A stretch of DNA of 64,000 nt from Pseudozobellia sp. WGM2 (lineage in GTDB: Bacteria > Bacteroidota > Bacteroidia > Flavobacteriales > Flavobacteriaceae), in NCBI RefSeq assembly GCF_017810075.1, contig NZ_JADNYK010000005.1, positions 124,001-188,000 of the forward strand, read 5' to 3'. Positions 18,180 to 27,715 of this stretch are shown piece by piece (the stretch's first letter is position 1; each line of letters starts with the position of its first letter). A program made the position numbers and the translations under genes. The notes beneath the pieces are model-generated. The model was given only the letters and a program-made list of their open reading frames with translations. It had not been told where the DNA came from and did no database searches.

Positions 18180-19623
18180 ATTTAGATATCAAATGCAATT
18201 TTGTAAAAGGCTTGGCATAGGTATATTCTCTGCACTTTTATTTTATTCATGCGTGCCTACTCAGAAAGTTCGACAGGCAAATCGAACGGTTCCCGATAAA
18301 TATTCAAATGTTCGTGAGGGTGATAGTACCAATATAGCTGCTTTAAATTGGAGAGAATTTTTCTCGGATCCGTATTTAATTACACTTATTGATACAGCGA
18401 TGCTTCACAATCAAGAGCTGAACATCATGTTGAAGCAAATTGAAGTTGCTCAAAATGAAATCAAGGTTAGAAAAGGAGAATATCTGCCTTTCGTGAATTT
18501 GCAGTTGGGTGGCGAAGTCGAAAAGGTAGGCGAATATACTAGAAACGGCGCTGTTGAAAAAAATCTGAATATTAGGGAGGACGAAAATTTTCCGGAACCT
18601 TTAACGGATTATTCTGCAGCATTGGTGGCCACATGGGAACTTGATGTTTGGAAAAAACTTCGAAATTCTAAAAAGGCTGCCGTCTTTCAATATTTAGCTA
18701 CAGTTGAAGGCAAGAATTTTATGCAGACAAATCTCATTTCTGAAATTTCTGAAGCGTATTATGAGCTTTTGGCTTTAGATAATCAATTGGCAATTATAAA
18801 GCAGAATTTGGAGATTCAAGAACGGGCCCTAAGCATGGTAAGGCTTCAAAAGCAAGCTGCCAGAACAACAGAGTTGGCAGTTCGTAGGTTCGAGGCAGAA
18901 TTGCTAAAGAACCAAAGTCAAAAATTTGAGGTAAGGCAGCAAATAGTAGAGACAGAGAACAGACTTAATTTTCTGATAGGCAGTACGCCGAAACCTATTT
19001 CTAGAAATTCCGCAGATTTTATAACTACAAAAATAGATACGGTTTTTTCCGGATTGCCTTCCCAACTTTTGCAGAACAGACCTGATATTAGAAGAGCGGA
19101 GTATGAGTTGCAAGCTACCAAACTGGATGTTAAGGTGGCACGGGCCAATTTCTATCCTTCGATTGGTATACGGGCAGGTGTAGGTTTGCGGGCTTTTAAG
19201 CCCAAATTTTTGACATCTACCCCTGAGTCATTGATATACTCGGTAGTTGGGGATGTAGTTGGGCCATTGATCAATAGAAATGCTATCAAAGCCGAATACA
19301 GTACAGCGAATACCAAACAATTACAGGCCGTTTATGAGTTTGAGAAAATGGTATTGCAAGGTTATATTGAAGTGGCCAATCATCTTTCGAGTATAGAAAA
19401 CCTCAAAAAAAGCTACGATTTAAAGACTGAACAGGTACAGGCAATAACAGAGTCTATCGATCTTTCGACACGTTTGTTTCAATCTGCGAGAATAGAATAC
19501 ATCGAAGTCTTGTTTACGCAAAGAGAAGCTTTGGAATCTAAAATGGAACTGGTCGAGACCAAAAAGGAGCAGATGTTGGCCAAAGTACATATGTACAGAG
19601 CACTTGGTGGAGGATGGAATTAG
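18169..19623 (+). CDS. efflux outer-membrane lipoprotein, TolC family
   Basis: A 484-residue TolC/OprM-type channel; lipobox FYSC gives Cys28. Two OEP repeats (about 75-275 and 285-480) contain LLQNRPDIRRAEYEL at the repeat junction and the closing KVHMYRALGGGWN. The ATG lies inside the permease gene, an 11-base overlap that implies translational coupling. It is the last gene of the plus-strand operon, followed by a perfect palindrome terminator. Confidence 0.93.
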   Translation: MKTKFRYQMQFCKRLGIGIFSALLFYSCVPTQKVRQANRTVPDKYSNVREGDSTNIAALNWREFFSDPYLITLIDTAMLHNQELNIMLKQIEVAQNEIKVRKGEYLPFVNLQLGGEVEKVGEYTRNGAVEKNLNIREDENFPEPLTDYSAALVATWELDVWKKLRNSKKAAVFQYLATVEGKNFMQTNLISEISEAYYELLALDNQLAIIKQNLEIQERALSMVRLQKQAARTTELAVRRFEAELLKNQSQKFEVRQQIVETENRLNFLIGSTPKPISRNSADFITTKIDTVFSGLPSQLLQNRPDIRRAEYELQATKLDVKVARANFYPSIGIRAGVGLRAFKPKFLTSTPESLIYSVVGDVVGPLINRNAIKAEYSTANTKQLQAVYEFEKMVLQGYIEVANHLSSIENLKKSYDLKTEQVQAITESIDLSTRLFQSARIEYIEVLFTQREALESKMELVETKKEQMLAKVHMYRALGGGWN

Positions 19624-19642
19624 AGAGTGGTAGTAAGATAAA

Positions 19643-19678
19643 AAAATGGTGAAAGGGCAATTGCCCTTTCACCATTTT
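19643..19678. terminator. perfect palindromic bidirectional terminator
   Basis: An 18-base arm, AAAATGGTGAAAGGGCAA, is followed at once by its exact reverse complement, giving A and T runs on both sides. It sits between convergent genes and should end transcripts from both. Confidence 0.92.
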
Positions 19679-19706
19679 AATAATTTAAACTAATAGGAGT
19701 CCAGTT

Positions 19707-20714
19707 TTATTTTAGCAAACTTTTCATCAATTTTTCATGATAATCGGGCGAAACATCATAACAATATATAATCTTGGCTCCGTGTTCTTTATTGCAGAGC
19801 AGGTATTGTTTATAATTGTTCTCCGGTGAACCTAAACGCATATCGTTGGGGTGTATTTCTAGGTGTGCATTAAGTTCTTCCATGACCAAATCTTCAGGGG
19901 CAATTAAATAATGGCTAGCCAAAACATCAAAGGGGTTAAAGCCAGTGTCGCCCGCAACTATCCACTGTTGAAGCCAAGGGCGCGATTTTTCAGATAACCA
20001 GTTATTGCCCTTATCACCATTTTTAAGTTGGTCAAGGTCTTTTGAAGTCAACCACACCTTGTTCGATATCTCAAAAGGACATAAAACTACTTTGATCTCA
20101 TTTTCAAGAAGAATACGAAATGCATCATTGTCCAAGTCAAAATTGAGATCCGGTGCGTGGCGAACCGGGTTACCGATTTCAAAATATGAAGTAGGGGTAC
20201 GCCTACCGGCCACCAAAATAACTTCTTTGATCTGAGATTTTAATTCAGGGTGCAGTAACAATAAGATACCCACATTGGTGGCAGGCCCTATAGCCATGAT
20301 ACTTTGAGGTTGCTTTTTTAAGGCAGCTGCCATTGCTTCTACCGCCTCGTTCGTTTCTACCTTATTCAAATTTATTTTTTCACCCGCGCCTTTGAAAACA
20401 GGTATTTCATAAGGTGCATATTCCGAAGCCATTTTTTTACTAAGTCGATAGGCATCGTCAATACGGGTGTTTCCGAATACGGCACTAATTCCTGTAACCT
20501 TAATATTATCGGCCTTGAACAATTGTAGAAGTGCATAACCGTCATCAACATCACTAAAGCCTTCACGGCCGTACCTTTCCATACCCACGGCAAGGTCGGT
20601 ATCGATCCAAACGTGTTTTTTGGTTGCCGTGCTATCATTTATCGTATTTCCATATCCCGCGGAAAGTATAAATATCACCGCGATCAGAGTACTTATATTC
20701 TTTATCATATACAT
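19707..20714 (-). CDS. exported nucleoside hydrolase
   Basis: A 335-residue inosine-uridine-preferring nucleoside hydrolase family protein that would split ribonucleosides to base and ribose. I chose the MYM start at 20714, since longer starts run into the upstream SusD gene. A signal peptide follows (IKNISTLIAVIFILSAGYG), so it acts in the periplasm. The family's Ca2+-binding Asp cluster is present but split: DTD near residue 36 and DVDDGYAL follow each other after a 14-residue insert instead of the usual DTDxGxDD. MAIGPATNVGILL near residue 140 matches the substrate-pocket region. It is the last gene of the SusC-SusD operon, supporting a role in nucleoside uptake. Confidence 0.9.
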   Translation of the reverse strand: MYMIKNISTLIAVIFILSAGYGNTINDSTATKKHVWIDTDLAVGMERYGREGFSDVDDGYALLQLFKADNIKVTGISAVFGNTRIDDAYRLSKKMASEYAPYEIPVFKGAGEKINLNKVETNEAVEAMAAALKKQPQSIMAIGPATNVGILLLLHPELKSQIKEVILVAGRRTPTSYFEIGNPVRHAPDLNFDLDNDAFRILLENEIKVVLCPFEISNKVWLTSKDLDQLKNGDKGNNWLSEKSRPWLQQWIVAGDTGFNPFDVLASHYLIAPEDLVMEELNAHLEIHPNDMRLGSPENNYKQYLLCNKEHGAKIIYCYDVSPDYHEKLMKSLLK

Positions 20715-20740
20715 GTATTTAATTTGGATGAGTTCTTTGA

Positions 20741-22189
20741 TTATTCCTTTTCCCACCAAACCTTGGTGTTGATATTGTCGGCACCCATTCGTGCTATTGC
20801 TGCATCGTAATTGGCCTTGTTGGCGGCCTGTTCTGATTCAGGATAAAGGTATCGCGAGGGGTATTGGCCATTATTAAGGTTATCTGGGCCAGGTTTTAAT
20901 GCAGGTATGCCTGTACGCCTAATGTTGAACCAGGCCTCGTGGCCGACCATAAAAAGGCTGAGCCATTTTTGGGTCAAAATTTTCTGTAAGTTATCTTCCT
21001 GATTTCCATTTAGAGCAATGGCATCTCTAGTAAAATATCCGGCCGGAAGTTCGGCGTTGTAATATTCAAAATGGGCCTGAATACCGTTTTGATAATACTG
21101 TTCTGCATCACCGGTAATGTAACCCCGTTCTACGGCTTCGGCTAGGGCAAATTGAAGTTCTGAATACAACATAAGTTGTGCATCTACACCATCCGGTACG
21201 GCACGAAACGTATCCGCCATTAAAGAAATATCGTTTAGGTCGGTACCGGCGGCACTAATGGTTTCCCGGCTTTGACCGTTGAGAAGTCCTTTGTATTCCG
21301 GGTTTCCGGCATTCACGCTCGCATTGGAGGGTTTGTAGAAGACAGCGATTCTGGGATCGTCCCACAGTTTGAGAACGGAATCGACAGTCTCGGTCATACG
21401 CAGTTCTTGATAAATACCCAAGGCGGCATTGAACAACGGAAATTGGTTGGGCGCTGCACTTAGGTAGGGAAGCACTGCATTGTCTTCATTGGAACGCATC
21501 AACATTGCAGAATCTGCCAATTCTTGAAGTTTGCTAAAATCGGTGCTTTTTTTACTGGTTCGAAGCAAATATCTCACCTGCAACGTATTCGAAAATCGTA
21601 CCCATTTGTTGAGGTCATTACCGAACAAAACATCGCCTTGAACACTTTCGGTTGTATTTTGTAGTTGTTCTACTGCATCTTCTAGCTGGGCCAGAATACC
21701 GTTTTCAGGATCTGAATAGATGAATTCTTGACTGTCGTAGGCCGGAGTGAAATTCAGTTCGCCAAAGGCCACGGCTTCCGTGTAGGGTACATCGCCCCAA
21801 AGGTCGGTCAATTGTGAGAAAAGATAGCTTCTCATTATTGTAGCGACCCCATCATAAGCTTCGTTGTAGCCGTCTAGTTCTTTCATCGATTCTAAATCGG
21901 CAAGTAGACCGTAAATCAAATTCCAATAACCACTATTGCCCCCAAGTTCATATCGGTCGATACGTTCAAATTCAACACTGGCCACAAATTGGGTCATGTA
22001 GTTGTTCAGTCGAAGCCCTTGATTATAGGTGTTCTCATTAATTTCTGAAACGATAACGTTGGTCAATAGAAACTCTGGACTAACCGATTGCGGCGCGTTC
22101 GGGTTCTCATTTATCGTTTCAAAATCATCGGTACAACCGACGACATAAGCGCAGATTAACACTGTAAATAAATAGTATATATTTTTCAT
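20741..22189 (-). CDS. SusD/RagB-like outer-membrane lipoprotein
   Basis: A 482-residue surface lipoprotein; from MKNIYYLF the lipobox VVGC places Cys19. Features of the SusD-like_2 group are FETINENPNAPQSVSPEFLL just after the signal, tetratricopeptide-like helices, QLTDLWGDVPYTEAV near residue 135 and a C-terminal LFMVGHEAWFNIRRTGIPAL segment. It captures a ligand and hands it to the SusC porin encoded immediately upstream. Adjacent to a nucleoside hydrolase, the ligand may be nucleosides or a derived sugar. This is inference from context. Confidence 0.93.
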   Translation of the reverse strand: MKNIYYLFTVLICAYVVGCTDDFETINENPNAPQSVSPEFLLTNVIVSEINENTYNQGLRLNNYMTQFVASVEFERIDRYELGGNSGYWNLIYGLLADLESMKELDGYNEAYDGVATIMRSYLFSQLTDLWGDVPYTEAVAFGELNFTPAYDSQEFIYSDPENGILAQLEDAVEQLQNTTESVQGDVLFGNDLNKWVRFSNTLQVRYLLRTSKKSTDFSKLQELADSAMLMRSNEDNAVLPYLSAAPNQFPLFNAALGIYQELRMTETVDSVLKLWDDPRIAVFYKPSNASVNAGNPEYKGLLNGQSRETISAAGTDLNDISLMADTFRAVPDGVDAQLMLYSELQFALAEAVERGYITGDAEQYYQNGIQAHFEYYNAELPAGYFTRDAIALNGNQEDNLQKILTQKWLSLFMVGHEAWFNIRRTGIPALKPGPDNLNNGQYPSRYLYPESEQAANKANYDAAIARMGADNINTKVWWEKE

Positions 22190-22199
22190 TTTTCCCATC

Positions 22200-25100
22200 T
22201 TAGAAATTGGTTTTTAAACTCATACCGAAACTTCGAGTTGAAGGGTATGAGAAATCTTCTACTCCGTAGACAATATTACGCTCCTGTAAAGCATTCAGTT
22301 CAGGGTCGAAATGCGGATTTTCAGTAAATAGCAAAAGGTTGTTACCCACGATACCCACTTTTAGGTTCTGAACCCTGAGCTTTTTAGCGATAAGTTCGGG
22401 GAAAGTAAAGTAAAGGCTTAATTGTCGTAGTTTGACATACGAGGCATCGTACAATGCACTGGCTTCATTGCCTCGGTCGAAAAAATTATTATAGAACTGG
22501 CCTGCTGGTACCGAGGTTGTGTTCGGTGTGTATTGCGGATTTTCGGTTGTGCCCACGTTCACTACACCCTCACCGACAACTCCATTTTCTCGCCCGACCA
22601 ATGTTTCTTTAAGAACACCGGAGGTGCTGCCCAAGGCTTTGATACGTGAGACGATAGTGCCGCCCTGTCTCCAATCCCAAAGCATGGTCAATGCCAAGTT
22701 CTTATAAGAGAAACTATTGCTGAAGCCCATCGAAAAATCAGGATTGTAGTTGCCCAATAGGCGTAGATTGCCATCTTGTACCGGAAGCCCGTTGGCACTA
22801 TAAAGGTCTTGACCATCAATTTGAACGAAGCCCGTGCCGTACATGTCGCCGACCCGACCATCTTCTCGGGCGATGTAAAATACCGTGTTCGAACCACCAC
22901 CGCCACTAAAAACACTAGCGGTAGCTGTTACAAATTGGTCGACCCCATCAGGCAGTTCGGTTACGATACTTCTGAACGTGCTGAAGTTGATAGAGGTATT
23001 CCACACAAAATCTTCTGTTTTTACCGGTGACGCACTCAATAATAACTCAAGGCCACGGGTTCTGATTTTTCCACCATTTTCGTTAAAGCTTGAAAAACCG
23101 CTCGAATTTGAAATAGGCCGCGAAATAATTTGGTCTTTACTCACATTCTGATATACAGAACCGTCAAGCTGTATGCGACCGTTGAGAAACCAAGCGGCCA
23201 TACCGGCCTCATAAGCGTCTAGTCGTTCGGGTTTTAGATTGGTGTTTTTGAGAACCGCTGCATTGGTCACCATAAAATTGGGTCCGTAGTTGCCATTGAA
23301 GTCAAAGGTTTGTGTATTTTGAAAGGGATTGGTATCGTTACCTACGGATGCCGCACTCAATCGAAATTTTAAGAAGGAGATAGCTTCGGGTAATTCGAAC
23401 ATGTTAGAAGCTACGTAGCTCAAACCGGCCGAATAGTAACCAAAAGAATTATTGTCTGCTGGTAAGGTGCTGCTCCAGTCGTTACGGTAGGTCAGGTCAA
23501 CGTAAAGCTCATCTTTAAAGTTGAAGTTGGCAGTGCCGTATACGCTGTTGATCCGTTTGTCGAAATTTTCACTATTACCTTTTAAGGGTGCTCGAGAGTT
23601 GGCCAACGTGTATATTTCGGGTAGTGCCAACTGAGATGCTTCCGAATAGGCATAATGAATCTTTTGGTTGAACCTGTTCGCCCCAGCGGAAAGTGAGTAG
23701 CCCCAATCGTCATTGAGTTCGTCGGTGAACGAAAGTAGTACATCCGTATTCATTTCCGTAAAACGGATGTTATCTTCCCTATAGGTGCCGAAAGGGTTTT
23801 GGTTCGTACTAACGGCGCGTCTAAATTCTCGATTTTCGTTATACGTATCTAAACCGGTACGCACTTTCAAGCTGAATTTTTTTGAAAAATCGTACGTAGC
23901 CGACACATTACCCAATACACGGTTTTTGTTGAAGCTGTTGGTGTTTTCGTTCAAAGTTAAATACGGGTTGGTCAACCAGAGGTAGTTAAAATCGTAATGC
24001 TGCCTACCTTCTTGACCGGCCTGCCAATAGTTTTTCAGTGAATTGAGATTGGTTTGACGCCCCGTCCAGTTAAATCCGTAAAGTACGTTTTCATAGCCAT
24101 AACCTAAGTTCGGTCGGTTGCCACTTCTCGAATTGATGTAATTTACAAATGAATTGACCCGAAAATTGTCGGTCAAATTCTGGTCTAAACTCAGGGCTAT
24201 ACCATCTCTCTTCAAATCGGTGTTCGGTACAATGCCTTCGTTACGTAAATTACTATATGATAATCGGCTACTTCCTTTTTCGCCGGTTGTGCTAATGGCA
24301 ATGTTATTCTGATAGGTAACCCCAGTTTCAAAAAAATCGCGCACATTGTTCGGTCGTGCTACCCATGGGGTCGGGGTAATATCGGTAAAAGAACCATCGG
24401 GAAAAGTACGTGCGATAACATCACCGGCGCGTACAGGGTTTCCGTTGATGTCGGTTGATGGACTATCGAATTGAGGAATAAGGAGACCCTCATCGAGCCG
24501 AGGCCCATAACTGCTGATGCCGCCATCATTGGTTCCTGCACCGATTCCGTTTTGAAAGGCATACTGACCGTTAGAGCCGCCACCATATTCATTTTGGTAA
24601 TCGGGTAGGGTCAACGGTGTTTCAATGGTCAGCGAACTATTAATGCTTACACCAAGCCCTTTTGCCCTCTTGCCCCTTTTCGTAGTAATAACCACTACGC
24701 CGTTCGCGGCACGGGCACCGTAAAGAGCTGCAGAACCCGCTCCTTTTAAAATCGAGATCGAAGCAATATCATCAGCACTAAATTCAGAGCTACCATTGCC
24801 AAAATCGACTTCCTGTAAAGCTCCGTTATTGACCAGATCACTAGTTATCTGCTCATTGCTGATAGGTACACCATCGACCACGAATAAAGGTTGATTGCTG
24901 CCGCTCAACGAATTTTCGCCCCTAATGATAATTCTCGAAGACGAACCCGGGCCACTTGAACCGTTGGTGACCTGTACCCCGGCAACTTGGCCCGCCAAGG
25001 TGTTGACTAGGTTCGTTTGGGCTACGGTGGTCAACTGCTCCGGTGAAACAGTGGTCACGGCCGAAACCAGAGATTGTTTTTCTCTTTCGATACCCAGAGC

Positions 25101-25418
25101 GGTAACGACAACTTCATCTAAAACCTCTTGAGAAGTGGATAACACAAGTTCTTGGGGCAATTGCCCGTCGACTACTTCAAATGTTAGGGTCATATATCCA
25201 ATGGAGCTGATTTCAATACTGTAGTCAGTGGCATCGGTTTCTAAGTTGAAACGCCCATTTTCATCGGAGGTGGTATAGTTCTGAGTGTTTAGTTCGCTAA
25301 TGGCGGCATAGGGAATCGTTTGGCCACTTTCATCGACCAAAGTTGAGGTATACGTATTGCTTTGAGCAAATAGCGTTACCACACATAGCTGTAAGACAGC
25401 TACAAGAGTAATTTTCAT
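22200..25418 (-). CDS. SusC/RagA-type TonB-dependent transporter
   Basis: A 1072-residue outer-membrane protein. Signal peptide at about 1-18 (cleavage after LFAQ), carboxypeptidase-regulatory-like domain at about 20-95 (TLVDESGQTIPYAAISEL), plug domain at about 105-230 with DEVVVTALGIEREKQSL and SAALYGARAANGVVVITTKRGK, then the 22-strand barrel ending in SFGMSLKTNF with terminal Phe. This is the complete SusC plan. With SusD it forms the uptake complex, powered by TonB/ExbBD. It is the first gene of the operon. An upstream DUF2064 gene is 81 bases away. Confidence 0.95.
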   Translation of the reverse strand: MKITLVAVLQLCVVTLFAQSNTYTSTLVDESGQTIPYAAISELNTQNYTTSDENGRFNLETDATDYSIEISSIGYMTLTFEVVDGQLPQELVLSTSQEVLDEVVVTALGIEREKQSLVSAVTTVSPEQLTTVAQTNLVNTLAGQVAGVQVTNGSSGPGSSSRIIIRGENSLSGSNQPLFVVDGVPISNEQITSDLVNNGALQEVDFGNGSSEFSADDIASISILKGAGSAALYGARAANGVVVITTKRGKRAKGLGVSINSSLTIETPLTLPDYQNEYGGGSNGQYAFQNGIGAGTNDGGISSYGPRLDEGLLIPQFDSPSTDINGNPVRAGDVIARTFPDGSFTDITPTPWVARPNNVRDFFETGVTYQNNIAISTTGEKGSSRLSYSNLRNEGIVPNTDLKRDGIALSLDQNLTDNFRVNSFVNYINSRSGNRPNLGYGYENVLYGFNWTGRQTNLNSLKNYWQAGQEGRQHYDFNYLWLTNPYLTLNENTNSFNKNRVLGNVSATYDFSKKFSLKVRTGLDTYNENREFRRAVSTNQNPFGTYREDNIRFTEMNTDVLLSFTDELNDDWGYSLSAGANRFNQKIHYAYSEASQLALPEIYTLANSRAPLKGNSENFDKRINSVYGTANFNFKDELYVDLTYRNDWSSTLPADNNSFGYYSAGLSYVASNMFELPEAISFLKFRLSAASVGNDTNPFQNTQTFDFNGNYGPNFMVTNAAVLKNTNLKPERLDAYEAGMAAWFLNGRIQLDGSVYQNVSKDQIISRPISNSSGFSSFNENGGKIRTRGLELLLSASPVKTEDFVWNTSINFSTFRSIVTELPDGVDQFVTATASVFSGGGGSNTVFYIAREDGRVGDMYGTGFVQIDGQDLYSANGLPVQDGNLRLLGNYNPDFSMGFSNSFSYKNLALTMLWDWRQGGTIVSRIKALGSTSGVLKETLVGRENGVVGEGVVNVGTTENPQYTPNTTSVPAGQFYNNFFDRGNEASALYDASYVKLRQLSLYFTFPELIAKKLRVQNLKVGIVGNNLLLFTENPHFDPELNALQERNIVYGVEDFSYPSTRSFGMSLKTNF

Positions 25419-25499
25419 AGTGTATTGATTATAATTGTAAATGCACGTGAAGTTTATCTCGATGGTATTCGAGAGAAACCGGTTGGATGATGGAGATTT

Positions 25500-26198
25500 T
25501 TAATGCAAAGAAGGAGGGGCACGAAGGCCGCAGGAAAGAAGGTGTGTGGAACTTTTATAGTTGAAATGCGCTGATGTAAATCTTGATCGCTTGGTTCTAA
25601 TTAATGACTGAATGTAACGACTTAAGATGTTAAATTTCAATCTGGAATACTGACGAACATCATTGAAATTATCTAAGTCAACAAGTTCGCACAGTGTCGA
25701 AAATTGAAGGTTTTGTTTAATGGCAAACTGTACAAGCTTATAGTGTAAGGCAGAAGTTTCCCAAGGTAGATTTTGAAAATTGTGCTTATCGAAAGCGGAT
25801 TTTTGAATTCCCAAAAGATAAACACCTCCATCTTTTGACGGACCTAAAACAAGTTTTTTGGTCTGTAATTGGCGAATAGCATCCTGTAAAATAGCAGGCG
25901 TGAGTTCAGGGCTATCGTTACCGACTGAAACTATCTTATTATAGCCTTTGTCGAAAAGATCTTGAAAAGCATTGGAAAATCTTGAAGCGAAATCAATACC
26001 TCGTTGCAGGCTTTCATCGACCCAAAAAACATCGATACCGCTTGTATCGGCCAACTCCCGCGTTTGCTGAATAAGTATATCAAAAAGAACTTTGTTTTCA
26101 GAGGTACGAGAAGGGCCAAATACAGACTTACGGCGGCTCTCCCTTTCTGAGGAAAGTGAGAATACAAGTAAAGCTGTGTCTTTGTAATTGTGCCCCAT
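25500..26198 (-). CDS. DUF2064 / TIGR04282-like glycosyltransferase A protein
   Basis: A 232-residue cytosolic protein. The central part SVGNDSPELTPAIL near residue 95 followed by LVLGPSKDGGVYLLGI near residue 136 is the hallmark of the DUF2064 / TIGR04282 family, which shares the GT-A nucleotide-sugar-binding fold. The last roughly 30 residues after LIRTKRS do not look like the family and may be lineage specific. The substrate is unknown; some relatives act in arsenosugar or cell-envelope pathways. It lies upstream of SusC on the same strand and may be independent of that operon. Confidence 0.75.
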   Translation of the reverse strand: MGHNYKDTALLVFSLSSERESRRKSVFGPSRTSENKVLFDILIQQTRELADTSGIDVFWVDESLQRGIDFASRFSNAFQDLFDKGYNKIVSVGNDSPELTPAILQDAIRQLQTKKLVLGPSKDGGVYLLGIQKSAFDKHNFQNLPWETSALHYKLVQFAIKQNLQFSTLCELVDLDNFNDVRQYSRLKFNILSRYIQSLIRTKRSRFTSAHFNYKSSTHLLSCGLRAPPSLH

Positions 26199-26530
26199 GC
26201 AATGTTTTGATCCTGTACTGTTATCTTAAAATTTTAAGATGCACTCTATTTGACGAATGACTTTAAGCGTACTTACGAGAAAATGTAAAAAGGGTTTAGA
26301 AAAAGGCTAAAGTATTTAGATACTATCTATTTTCTTAACGCAATCACGTTTATAAAGTCAGGTAAAGTTATTAAATAGTAAGTGAATACCTATTTTATTA
26401 ATTGAAAATACAACGGTAGGTTAAGGGTGAATTATTTAAATCAAATTTTAGCACTAATTAGCGGGGCTTGGGTTTAGTTAAGGCGGCAAGAGAATGATTG
26501 ACTATATTTATGATTCTTAAATTTCAAAAT
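26199..26530. other. intergenic stretch with an 18-base palindrome
   Basis: No gene is visible. At 26223-26240, ATCTTAAAATTTTAAGAT is a perfect palindrome 25 bases before the minus-strand gene starting at 26198. It could be an operator for that gene or an AT-rich cruciform. The rest is AT-rich sequence that should hold divergent promoters, but no convincing TAnnTTTG box is seen. Confidence 0.4.
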
Positions 26531-26992
26531 ATGATCAAGAAAGTAACTATGGTAATGGCCTTGATAGCAATGGGCGGGGTAGAATTGTGCCTGGCGCAAG
26601 ATGCTTCTCACGATTATGGCTATAAACAAGCTCCACAACCCAAACCTGTTAGAAGATACTGTCAGACACTTCAGTTAAAAAATGACCCCGATTTGATTGC
26701 GGAGTATGAGAAATGGCATCAATCTGAAAATATTTGGAAAGAGATTACCGATGGTTTGATGGAAGTTGGGGTCATCGATTCTGAAATTTACAGACATGGT
26801 ACGCTCTTGGTCATGATTCTAACGGTACCGGCCGATTTTGATTTTCAAGTTCAAATGGGAAAATTGGCCCAATTGTCACGTCAAGCGGAATGGGAAGAAT
26901 TTATGAGCAAATATCAGGCTTCAGACCCAAATGCGGCCTCTAGTGAAAAATGGGTGCAGATGAAGCGTATATTTAAATTGGCTGGTGAATAA
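26531..26992 (+). CDS. small exported protein of unknown function
   Basis: A 153-residue protein. I chose the start at 26531 (MIKKVTMVMALIAMGG) because it begins directly with a signal peptide ending CLAQ; the longer frame adds eleven residues before it. The mature domain resembles an L-rhamnose-mutarotase-like dimeric alpha/beta-barrel protein: RRYCQTLQLKNDPDLIAEYEKWH, an IYRHGTLLVMIL-like strand pair and a closing helix SEKWVQMKRIF. Family members of about 110 residues often start with a similar LxLKDDPxLIxxYxxxH motif. The assignment rests on that pattern. It would act in the periplasm on a sugar anomer. Confidence 0.65.
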   Translation: MIKKVTMVMALIAMGGVELCLAQDASHDYGYKQAPQPKPVRRYCQTLQLKNDPDLIAEYEKWHQSENIWKEITDGLMEVGVIDSEIYRHGTLLVMILTVPADFDFQVQMGKLAQLSRQAEWEEFMSKYQASDPNAASSEKWVQMKRIFKLAGE

Positions 26993-27042
26993 GTTAGATG
27001 TGACTACCCTGTGCTTTGAGAATAAGGTGGTTATCAGAAAAG

Positions 27043-27075
27043 AAAATAGGGTGGCCCCAACCACCCTATTTTAAA
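27043..27075 (+). terminator. terminator after the exported mutarotase-like gene
   Basis: AAAATAGGGTGG pairs with CCACCCTATTTT around a six-base loop (CCCCAA). Twelve perfect base pairs with flanking A and T runs. Confidence 0.85.
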
Positions 27076-27211
27076 GATTTGAATTGTTCCCCACGAACAA
27101 TTAACCTACTTATGATACCGCTAAGTTGCAGCAATTAGGGCAGTATGAATTGCGCTTTTGCGAATAGAATTGACGCAATAACTAAAGCAATTGATAGCTA
27201 GCCTATTGTAA

Positions 27212-27649
27212 TTACACTTTTTCCGGAGGTGATGAGATTAGAAACTTCATACGTTTCCAAAAAAGGATGGAAGTCACATTGGTGGGTTTAGAAAGGTCGG
27301 CCAACAACAAAAGATTTCTTTTGAACTGTTCAAATTCTGCACTACCTGTGGAGTCTTCATTCATAGGATAGTACGCCATACCCCAATCAGGAAAATTTCG
27401 TTCGGTAATTTCATCTTCAGAAAACATTTTTACTTTACTGTGTCGACTATCTTTTTTGATATTATCGAAAAGTTCTTGAACCGTATTTTTCGGGCCTTCT
27501 AGAATCTGTATGAATTTATCCATATAAAAAATAAGGCAACCTGTAATTCCGTTTTGAGAATTGAAGTTTCTTGCCGTTTCTAGAATGTTCTCAATCTCTT
27601 CGTTTGACAGGTTAGATTTGGCCTTTGATTCATAGGTTAAGGTGTACAT
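27212..27649 (-). CDS. BLUF domain blue-light receptor
   Basis: A 145-residue stand-alone BLUF protein. The flavin-contact residues keep their canonical spacing: Tyr6 in YESKAK, Asn30 in ARNFNSQNGITG and Gln48 in FIQILEG, giving Tyr-Asn 24 and Asn-Gln 18 as in AppA. FPDWGMAYY near residue 90 is the usual Trp/Met strand. About 50 residues after the BLUF core form helices and no output domain. Short BLUF proteins act by protein-protein contact, so its partner is unknown. It is transcribed alone, with no linked cyclic-nucleotide enzyme in the window. Confidence 0.92.
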   Translation of the reverse strand: MYTLTYESKAKSNLSNEEIENILETARNFNSQNGITGCLIFYMDKFIQILEGPKNTVQELFDNIKKDSRHSKVKMFSEDEITERNFPDWGMAYYPMNEDSTGSAEFEQFKRNLLLLADLSKPTNVTSILFWKRMKFLISSPPEKV

Positions 27650-27715
27650 AGTATAGGGTTTAGGTGTTATGCTAAGGTAGGTAATTGTATGTTCAGTAAA
27701 TAAGCTTTTTTTCGC

